Origin: Pinirhizobacter soli
GTDB taxonomy: Bacteria > Pseudomonadota > Gammaproteobacteria > Xanthomonadales > Rhodanobacteraceae
Assembly (NCBI RefSeq): GCF_015905305.1
Contig: NZ_JADZLQ010000003.1
Location: 248,001-312,000, forward strand
Direction of reading: 5' to 3'
DNA length: 64,000 nucleotides
Shown here: positions 45,888 through 52,841 of the stretch, piece after piece
Position numbering within the stretch: the stretch's first letter is position 1
Layout of the letters: the number at the start of each line of letters is the position of its first letter
Position numbers and translations under genes: made by a program
Notes under the pieces: generated by a model
Seen by the model: the letters and a program-made list of their open reading frames with translations, nothing else
Database searches by the model: none
Told to the model about the DNA's origin: nothing

Positions 45888-46973
45888 ATGGGGCTGCGTC
45901 CGCTCATCCTCGCGCCGCACAGCGATCCGCATGCATGTGCGCTTGTGTGGGCCATCGAAAAGCAAGGCGTTGAGCCGCTTTGGTGGCCGGCGCTGCCGAC
46001 GGCACCAGGGTTGCACTACAGTTTCCATATCGACGCCGACGACGAATCGTTGCGCAGTCCCGCCGATCGGATCGGCGCGGTCTGGAACCGTCGTCTCCAC
46101 GAGCCCACGCCGCATTGCGCAGAAGCCGACCGCAACTTCGCCGCCTGGGAATGGAAGATGTTCCAGCGCAGCGTGTTCAGCATAGGCAGCGTGTTTTCGC
46201 ACCCGCTTTGGGTCAACCCGATTGAGGCGGCGAGGAACGCGGAGAACAAGTTGGTGCAACTGAGTGTTTGTCGCCGCCTGGGCATCCCGTTTCCAGAGAC
46301 GGTAGTGACCACGGATGCAAGGGAGGTCGATGCGCTACGCGCCCGCTGGGGTCGCATTGTCTTCAAGAGCTTCCTGGTCCACCACTGGGAGGAGCGCGAC
46401 AATGGCCGGATGCACGCGGTCGGCGTGACTTTGCTAGATGGCGACAGCGAATTGCCCGCGGAAGCTATCGCAGTATGTCCCGGCATCTACCAACGCTATA
46501 TCGAAAAAGCCTGTGATGTGCGAGTCACCGTCATCGGCGACCGCATGTTTTCGCTGGCCTTGCGCAAGGCCTCCAGCGGTGGTTTCGTGGACTGGCGAAT
46601 ACATGCCGGCAATCCCGAGCTACGAGCCGAAGGCATCGATCTGCCAAGCTCCCTCGAAGATCGCCTGCGCGCCCTGATGGCGGAGCTGGGCATTGTCTTC
46701 GGCTGCATTGACCTGGTGGTCGACAAGGACGGCGGATTCCACTTCCTTGAAGTCAACCAGGCAGGTCAATTTCTCTTCGTCGAAGAAATGCTGCCTGCCT
46801 GGCCGATTCTCCAGGCGATGACCGCGATGCTGGTCAGTGGGCGCACGGACTATGCACTGGACAGCATCGAGCCGGTATCGATGAAGGCGTTCTGGCGCTC
46901 GGACCGCTTCTTGCAGCTTCGCGATAACGTGAGCGAGACGCCACCAGAACGCACGTTGTACACGGTGGAGTAA
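45888..46973 (+). CDS. Graspetide synthetase, MvdD-like ATP-grasp ligase
   Basis: The 361-aa enzyme has the family hallmarks: VWNRR (65-69), AENKL (118-122), FKSFLVHHWEE from 159, QRYIEKACDVRVTVIG (202-217), VDWR (234-237), the metal-binding DLVVD (275-279) and FLEVNQAGQFLFVE (286-299). Graspetide synthetases activate Asp/Glu side chains as acyl phosphates and close ester or amide rings with Thr/Ser/Lys side chains on the precursor. It follows the precursor gene by 62 bp with its own AGGAG. Only one ligase is present, so a single ring type (most likely ester) is expected. Confidence 0.9.
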   Translation: MGLRPLILAPHSDPHACALVWAIEKQGVEPLWWPALPTAPGLHYSFHIDADDESLRSPADRIGAVWNRRLHEPTPHCAEADRNFAAWEWKMFQRSVFSIGSVFSHPLWVNPIEAARNAENKLVQLSVCRRLGIPFPETVVTTDAREVDALRARWGRIVFKSFLVHHWEERDNGRMHAVGVTLLDGDSELPAEAIAVCPGIYQRYIEKACDVRVTVIGDRMFSLALRKASSGGFVDWRIHAGNPELRAEGIDLPSSLEDRLRALMAELGIVFGCIDLVVDKDGGFHFLEVNQAGQFLFVEEMLPAWPILQAMTAMLVSGRTDYALDSIEPVSMKAFWRSDRFLQLRDNVSETPPERTLYTVE

Positions 46974-46986
46974 ACAGCATGCGCCG

Positions 46987-47901
46987 TTACCTGTGCGCCA
47001 GGACGAAATCCAGCGCCGCGCACACCGCCGCCACCTGGGCTGCATTGCACTGCTCCGGCGTGGCGCGCGGGCTATCGGGATACACCTCGGTCGTCGTGGT
47101 GTAGCGTGCGTTGGTCATGCCTGCGCACAACCCCAGCTTCTTCAGAGAATAGTTGATCACCCCGGGAGCGACCACCGGCGACCGGATGATCTGGCCTTTC
47201 CCGTCGGCTGGCGCGATGTGCGTGACCTTGGCGACCGCCGCAATGATGGCTTGCTGAAACGCCGGCTGCGGATTCTCCGTGTCGTCCACCACATAGAAGC
47301 CATCGGGAATCGTGCCCGGTTCGAAGTCCATGCCGTTGCGAGCCGCCAGCGCCGGCCGAAATTCCGTTTCGTCGGTATCGGTCGTCTCGTGCAGATCGAT
47401 ATGCACGAGCACATCGAACGGCTCGACAAGACCCATGAGCGCCGCCGATTCCGGCGCTGGGCTGTTCTGGCGGAAAGAGCGGTTCGGATCCACCGCCTGC
47501 GGGTTCCAGCGATGGATGCGCTCGTAGGCCCATGGACTGACGCACGGCGCAACGATCAGATTGATCTTGCCCTCATAAGCCGACGCGTGCTGCTCGATAA
47601 ACTGCAACGCACCGTGTACGCCGCTGGTCTCATAGCCATGCACGCCGCCTGTCACCAGGGCCACGGGCAACTCATCACGCCAAGGGCGGCTCTTGATAGC
47701 CACGAGCGGGTAATGGTCCGGGCTGTAATCCAGCTGACCGTACTCCACCACATCAAAGCGCGAGCGCAGCTCGTCGACCGCGCGCAGCACATCCGCCTCG
47801 TAGCTGCGTTGCCGGCTTTGCCGGGAAAGCCACGCAGCGGTCTCCGCAGGACCCCAAGCTACGCCTGGGCTGCCGATCGGATAGAAGTTCTGGATGGTCA
47901 T
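46987..47901 (-). CDS. M14-family zinc metallocarboxypeptidase
   Basis: The 304-aa peptidase has HxxE in GGVHGYETS, the substrate Asn-Arg pair in DPNRSFRQ, the third ligand in HIDLHETTD and the catalytic glutamate in TTTEVYPD, so it looks active. No signal peptide is present. It is convergent with the ligase gene, 13 bp between stops, and lies inside the same repeat-bounded block. It may trim the precursor or degrade related peptides; that role is inferred from location alone. Start ATG 47901 is preferred because GGAG lies upstream; ATG 47940 is an alternative. Confidence 0.85.
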   Translation of the reverse strand: MTIQNFYPIGSPGVAWGPAETAAWLSRQSRQRSYEADVLRAVDELRSRFDVVEYGQLDYSPDHYPLVAIKSRPWRDELPVALVTGGVHGYETSGVHGALQFIEQHASAYEGKINLIVAPCVSPWAYERIHRWNPQAVDPNRSFRQNSPAPESAALMGLVEPFDVLVHIDLHETTDTDETEFRPALAARNGMDFEPGTIPDGFYVVDDTENPQPAFQQAIIAAVAKVTHIAPADGKGQIIRSPVVAPGVINYSLKKLGLCAGMTNARYTTTTEVYPDSPRATPEQCNAAQVAAVCAALDFVLAHR

Positions 47902-47995
47902 GCGCGACTCGCTCCGGTGCCCGGGGATCAGAACACTCATTTTAACGAGAAGCTACTGGATGGTGGATCGGGGCCCACAAGGGTGTCGCCGGGTA

Positions 47996-48010
47996 ATGAC
48001 TCTGACCCCT
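47996..48010. repeat. REP-like repeat at the right edge of the graspetide block
   Basis: ATGACTCTGACCCCT, same orientation as the two copies right of the transposase. The graspetide genes therefore lie between copies of the repeat (45371-45387 and this one). Confidence 0.8.
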
Positions 48011-48025
48011 TATGAGGGGTCGCGG

Positions 48026-48262
48026 TTACCAGCCGACGATGGAGCCTGTGGTCATGACGCGGCTGTCGAAGATGACGCTCCCGAGGACGGCGGCCGGGGC
48101 GGTGTCTGCGGCGGCGGAGGTGGCGGGGCTGGTAGCGGCCGCTTCGGCCTGGGGCAATGCATTGGCATGGTTGGCCAGGGAGGCGATCAGCGGCATCGGC
48201 ATGCCGAGGCAGACGGCGAGCACGATGGATTGGCAGGCTACGGGGTTAAGACGAATGCGCAT
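48026..48262 (-). CDS. Small secreted Ala/Pro-rich peptide
   Basis: A 78-aa product with an N-terminal signal peptide (MRIRLNPVACQSIVLAVCLG ... NHANA, likely cleavage there) and a mature part rich in Ala and Thr, ending VMTTGSIVGW. A very strong ribosome-binding site, AAGAGGAGTG, precedes the ATG by 9 nt, supporting expression. I know no family. It lies downstream of a LytTR regulator and a LytS-type kinase on the same strand, so it could be a regulated secreted peptide. Confidence 0.6.
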   Translation of the reverse strand: MRIRLNPVACQSIVLAVCLGMPMPLIASLANHANALPQAEAAATSPATSAAADTAPAAVLGSVIFDSRVMTTGSIVGW

Positions 48263-48419
48263 GACGGGTCACTCCTCTTCGGTCAGCCAGGACATTAGTC
48301 CCGGCGGCAAACCGGGGGCACCCCGTTTGGGATGGATGGCGCCGAAGGCGCGACGAACGGCGCCCAACCGGGCACGAACGGCCCACGGCACCCGCGTCGA
48401 AATGGGCCTTGGCTAACCC

Positions 48420-49160
48420 CTAACGCAAGCCAAGCACCGGTTTGGCGGCGTCCCGGAACCGGCGGCTCAGGGTCAGCCGGGTGCCGTCGCGCAGCACGAT
48501 CTCGGCATCGCCATGGAAAAGCGGATGCACCTCGCGGACGCGGTCGACATTCACCAGCGTCCGGCGGTGAATGCGCAGGAATTGCTCAGGCCCAAGCTCC
48601 AGCTCCAGGTTCTTCATCGATTCGCGGTGAAGGATCGACTCCCCGCCCACATGCAGGGACACGTAATTGCCTTCAGCGCTCGCGTAGTCGATATCGGCGA
48701 CGCGGATCACCCGGTGATGCTCGCCCACGCGCACGCTCATGCGCCGCGCAGCAGTGGCAAGGGCGTGGAAGCGCGTGGGTGGCGCTTCCATCTGCCGCCA
48801 TCGCTGCAACAGGCGCGCGATGCAGTGGTCGAAGCGGTCCTGGTCGATCGGTTTGAGCACGTAGTCGATGGCACCGGCATCGAAGGCACGCAAGGCATGG
48901 GTGTCGTAAGCGGTGGCGAAGACGATCCACGGCAGCGCGCCCGCGGGCAGTCGCGACGCCAGTTCCAGGCCGTCCATGCCGGGCATGTGGATATCCAGGA
49001 AGACCAGGTCCGGGTGCAGGCGATCGACGGCGAGGATAGCCTCCTCGGCATTGCCGCACTCGCCCACCACGGTGATATCCGTGTGCGGTTCCAGCGCCTG
49101 TCGCAGGGCCAGGCGCGCGAGCATTTCATCGTCGATGAGAAGACAGCGCAGCGGCGTCAT
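48420..49160 (-). CDS. LytTR-family response regulator
   Basis: The 246-aa regulator has a receiver (LLIDDEMLARLALR, phospho-acceptor in LVFLDIHMPGMDGLEL, lysine in YVLKPID) and a C-terminal LytTR domain (IDYASAEGNYVSLHVGGESI, FLRIHRRTLVNVDRV). It overlaps the kinase gene by 4 nt, a coupled two-component pair. It is a different paralogue from AlgR at 33333. Targets probably include nearby genes such as the secreted peptide, by inference. Confidence 0.92.
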   Translation of the reverse strand: MTPLRCLLIDDEMLARLALRQALEPHTDITVVGECGNAEEAILAVDRLHPDLVFLDIHMPGMDGLELASRLPAGALPWIVFATAYDTHALRAFDAGAIDYVLKPIDQDRFDHCIARLLQRWRQMEAPPTRFHALATAARRMSVRVGEHHRVIRVADIDYASAEGNYVSLHVGGESILHRESMKNLELELGPEQFLRIHRRTLVNVDRVREVHPLFHGDAEIVLRDGTRLTLSRRFRDAAKPVLGLR

Positions 49161-50266
49161 GCAGTGGCCGCCCGGTAGGGCAGGCTCATCTCGACACAGG
49201 TGCCGCCATCGGCGCCTTTGCGCATCCCCAGCGCGCTGCCGCCCAACGCCTCAAGGCGTGCGCGCGTATTGCCCAGTCCCACGCCTTCGCGGATGGCGCC
49301 AAGTGGAAGTCCCTGGCCGTTGTCCTCGACGGTAAGGTGCAGTTGCCCAGCATCTCGCCGCGCGGCCACGCGCAGGGTGCCGCCTTCGGCAAGCCGCAGA
49401 AGGCCATGCTGCAAGGCGTTTTCCACCAACGGCTGAAGAATCAGGTGCGGCACGCAGGCATCGAGCGTATCCGGGTCGATGGCGAAATCCGTCACCAGCC
49501 GATCACCGAAACGCACGCGCTGGATGCCCAGGTAGCAATCCAGGAACTCAAGCTCCCGGCGCAGCGGCACGTGCTGCTGCTGGTCGTCCTCGAGCGTCAG
49601 GCGCAGGAAATCCCCCAGGCGGGAAATCATCACCCGCGCCAGCGGCGGGTCGCTCAGCGCCAGCGCGGAGATCGCATTGAGCGTGTTGAACAGGAAGTGC
49701 GGTTGCAGCTGCGCCCGCAAGGCCTGCAGCTGGGTCTGCGTCAGTTGTTGTTCGAGCTGGGTGGAGCGCAGGCGTTCATCGCGCAGGCGGCGGTGTGAAT
49801 CCGCGCCACGCGATACGCCCAGCACCGCCCAGTAGATCAGCACGGCCAAATGCGCCTGGTAGATCAGTTCCACTTTCAACAGGTGGGGAAGCGTCCACGT
49901 GGGCGACGGCGGCCGGCCGGCGGTGAGGTAAAGCACGGTGAGCGTGGTGGCGCCATGCACCAGGCCAAGCACCAGGCTGGCGGGCACGTGGACCAGGGCG
50001 AACCGGCCCCAGCTTGCACGTGCGGTGCGGTTGCCAAGGAACACCACCACCGGCGTGAGCATGAACCAAAGCCAGAATTCCGGAAGGCTGTAGGCCAAGG
50101 ACTGCCGCAGGCTGCGTTTCTCGTCTTCACTCAGGGCATTGAGGTACATGCTCAAAGCACTGAAGAGCGCTATCACGGTCCAAAACCCGAACAACAGCAG
50201 CCACGGCCGCCACCGTGACTGGGGCCGGGGAGAAACCAGGCTGATGATGTCGGTGCCGTCGGCCAC
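49157..50266 (-). CDS. LytS-type sensor histidine kinase
   Basis: The 369-aa kinase has about four membrane helices in its first 150 residues (WLLLFGFWTVIALFSALSMY and others) and a His_kinase/HATPase module with LQPHFLFNTLNAISALAL and LVENALQHGLLRL, DNGQGLPLG. No separate sensor domain is present, so the signal is probably sensed by the membrane part. GTG 50266 is chosen because GGAG lies eight nt upstream; the frame is open to 50407 with several ATGs but no ribosome-binding site. Confidence 0.88.
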   Translation of the reverse strand: MADGTDIISLVSPRPQSRWRPWLLLFGFWTVIALFSALSMYLNALSEDEKRSLRQSLAYSLPEFWLWFMLTPVVVFLGNRTARASWGRFALVHVPASLVLGLVHGATTLTVLYLTAGRPPSPTWTLPHLLKVELIYQAHLAVLIYWAVLGVSRGADSHRRLRDERLRSTQLEQQLTQTQLQALRAQLQPHFLFNTLNAISALALSDPPLARVMISRLGDFLRLTLEDDQQQHVPLRRELEFLDCYLGIQRVRFGDRLVTDFAIDPDTLDACVPHLILQPLVENALQHGLLRLAEGGTLRVAARRDAGQLHLTVEDNGQGLPLGAIREGVGLGNTRARLEALGGSALGMRKGADGGTCVEMSLPYRAATA

Positions 50267-50540
50267 GCTGCGTGCTCCATGGAGCGATAGGCGCGCAGCA
50301 TGCACCGGAAAACACCCCGTGCGCATGGCCCGGTGGTCACCGGTCGCCGCGCGATTGCCTTTCGGCCGGGTTTCGACGGGACAGGCCGTTCGGCCAGGGG
50401 GACGCAAAATTTTCTAGCGCTTCAGGTGTAAGGGCGCCGCCGTGGGCAATGGATAAGCTGGTGTCGCGACTTGCGATGGCCCTGCGGCCAGGCGGGGAAG
50501 CGTACGGGCCGGCTGCAAGGCCCACTGGCGGGGGTGTGAG

Positions 50541-51761
50541 ATGGCAGGGATTCAACCGCAACGCGTGCCGGCGATCGTGCTGGGCCGTGGCCCTACGGCC
50601 CTGGGCATGCTCAGGTGCATCCGCATGGCAGGCATACCCTGCACTGTCGCCGCGCCATCGGGCGACCACGTGGCTCATTCACGCTGGTTTCAACCCACGC
50701 CCGGGCCTAAGCCCTGGCAAGGACAGCTGGGTGAGGAAGGATGGAACGCGCTGCGCCAGATGCCCCTGGACCAGGCCGTGATCATTCCCGGTGCCGATGA
50801 TGCGGCGCTCTGGTTGACCACGCTTCCCGACGACCTTGCCGCCCGCTTCCCCACCAGCAACAGCTCGGCCGCCACCCAGGCCCTGCTGCAGGACAAATCC
50901 CGTTTCGCGGCGCTGGCCGGCGAACTTGCCCTGCCCCATCCGCGCACGTATCGCATCGATGTCGAGGCGGATCTCGACCAGGTGCCGTTCGAGCAACTGG
51001 ACCGCGTCTTCGTCAAACCAGTCAATTCACAAGCCTTCAGCGACATGACCGGCGCGAAGGGATTCTGGGTGGCCACGCGCGCGGAACTGCTCGATACCTG
51101 GCGGCGGTTCGATGGCATGGGCTTCCGGGTGATGGTGCAGGAATACGTTCCAGGACCCCCCGACGCCCATGTGTTCGTCGACGGATTCCGCGATGCGCAG
51201 GGCAACATCACGGCCTTGTTCGCCCGCCGAAGGGTGAGGATTTCTCCCCCGGACTTCGGCAACAGCTCGTACTGCCACACCATCGCGCTGGGCGATATTC
51301 CCGACGCCGTGCAGGACGTGAAGCGGCTGCTGGCGCACGTGGACTACCGCGGGATCTTCAGCGCGGAGTTCAAGCATGACCGACGCGACGGTACGCACCG
51401 GATGCTGGAAGTGAATACGCGGGCGTGGACGTATGTGGAATTCGCCGCGCGATGCGGCGTGAACGTGTGCGCCATGGCGTACGCCGATGCCATGGGCTTG
51501 CCCGTGTCCGCTGCCAGTCCAGCCTATCCCCTGGGCAAGGGCTGCGTGGACCTGTACCGCGACATCGGTACCGTGTGGGCGCAACGCGGGCAAGGCCGCT
51601 GGCCATGGCACACCGTGCTGGCGCAGTGGGCCGGTGCGCACTACCACTCGTTCCGTTTCGACGACCCGGGCCCTGCCCTGCATTTTGTCGGCGAACTTGC
51701 CGCACGCACCGTTGGACGGATGCACGCGGCGGTACCCTGGCAGGCAGGTTCGCGCGCCTGA
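50541..51761 (+). CDS. ATP-grasp carboxylate-amine ligase family protein
   Basis: The 406-aa enzyme has a pre-ATP-grasp Rossmann-like start (AIVLGRGPTALGMLRCIRMA), an ATP-grasp core (VFVKPVNSQAF, VMVQEYVPGPPDAHVFVDGF) and a metal-binding MLEVNTRAWTYVEFA near the C-terminal end. Such ligases join a carboxylate to an amine through an acyl phosphate, for example in cell-wall or peptide-like compounds. The substrates are not known. It is divergent from the LytS kinase gene. It differs clearly from the graspetide synthetase at 45888. Confidence 0.8.
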   Translation: MAGIQPQRVPAIVLGRGPTALGMLRCIRMAGIPCTVAAPSGDHVAHSRWFQPTPGPKPWQGQLGEEGWNALRQMPLDQAVIIPGADDAALWLTTLPDDLAARFPTSNSSAATQALLQDKSRFAALAGELALPHPRTYRIDVEADLDQVPFEQLDRVFVKPVNSQAFSDMTGAKGFWVATRAELLDTWRRFDGMGFRVMVQEYVPGPPDAHVFVDGFRDAQGNITALFARRRVRISPPDFGNSSYCHTIALGDIPDAVQDVKRLLAHVDYRGIFSAEFKHDRRDGTHRMLEVNTRAWTYVEFAARCGVNVCAMAYADAMGLPVSAASPAYPLGKGCVDLYRDIGTVWAQRGQGRWPWHTVLAQWAGAHYHSFRFDDPGPALHFVGELAARTVGRMHAAVPWQAGSRA

Positions 51762-51851
51762 TGGACCAGGCCGGGCGTTCGAAAGCTTGATGCCAGGACC
51801 GTAACGCTGCACGCTCCGCGTCGAGATCCAGGATCAAGGCCGGGTAAGAGG

Positions 51852-52709
51852 ATGAAGCAGCGTCATTTCGACCTGTTGGCAATTGCCGGCGTCTTTGTGG
51901 GTTACTCCATTACGATCCGGCTGGCCTTGCAGCTGGACGTGCGCGAAAGCCTGCTTGGTGGCGTCGCCAACACGATCCCCGTGGTGATCTTTGGAGCGAT
52001 GGTTCGCCGCATCATCCTGGGCAAACTCATGGGGAAGCCCGCCGCCATCCAGTTGTTGGCCCACCTTCCCCTTTGCGCCGCGTTCTCCACGCTGTCTTAT
52101 GGCCTGCTGATCGTTCTGCTGGGCTTGTTCAACGGTGGGGGGCCTTCCGGCTTCCTGGTGAAGCCGTTCTCGCCAGGCGGGCTGGCGTGGCAATCACTGG
52201 AGAACGTAACGACCTATGCGCTCATCGCAGCCATGTCTTATCTGCAGGCCCAACGCGGGCGTCACGATACGGCGCCCCTCACGCCCTCGCTGGCAGCGCC
52301 GGCACCCGGCGCCGCGGAGCTGACTCCCCAGCCCGAGGATGCCCCATGGCATGCGCCGTCCGGCGATACCCGTGCCGATCCTGAACTTTCACGCTATTTC
52401 GTCCGGATCGGGGACGAACTTCGCCCGATCGACATGGATACCGTGGTGAGCATTGCTGGTGCGGACGACTATGCCGAAGTCCAGACCCTTTCGGGTAAGC
52501 ACCTGGTCCGCATGACTCTGGCGGACTTCACCCGCTCGCTCGATCCGGCCAAGTACGCCCGGGTCCATCGCTCGTGGATCGTCAACGTCGATCGCATCGC
52601 CCGGGCGGAGCCCGCCGGCGGGGGACGATTGCTCCTGCACATGGAAACCGGACAGACCATTTCCACCAGCCGGACGGGAGCCAGGCTGCTACGCGACCGC
52701 GTCATTTGA
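51852..52709 (+). CDS. Membrane-anchored LytTR transcriptional regulator
   Basis: The 285-aa protein has about four hydrophobic segments in the first 130 residues (FDLLAIAGVFVGYSITIRLA onward) and, after a Pro/Ala-rich linker, a LytTR DNA-binding domain (YFVRIGDELRPIDMDTVVSI, YARVHRSWIVNVDRI). No receiver or kinase domain is present, so it is a one-component membrane regulator. It lies 90 bp after the ATP-grasp ligase gene on the same strand and may control it or the secreted hydrolase downstream. Confidence 0.85.
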   Translation: MKQRHFDLLAIAGVFVGYSITIRLALQLDVRESLLGGVANTIPVVIFGAMVRRIILGKLMGKPAAIQLLAHLPLCAAFSTLSYGLLIVLLGLFNGGGPSGFLVKPFSPGGLAWQSLENVTTYALIAAMSYLQAQRGRHDTAPLTPSLAAPAPGAAELTPQPEDAPWHAPSGDTRADPELSRYFVRIGDELRPIDMDTVVSIAGADDYAEVQTLSGKHLVRMTLADFTRSLDPAKYARVHRSWIVNVDRIARAEPAGGGRLLLHMETGQTISTSRTGARLLRDRVI

Positions 52710-52841
52710 CCGTTCGCCGATCCGGCGTGTTCATTCGCCGATTTTCCGGCCATTTTCCCTGGCTCTCCGGAATGATTCCCCTGGCTTAGACATCAGGCCC
52801 GGCCACCGGCTGGGCATGTGAACCTCCGGGACAATCATCCA

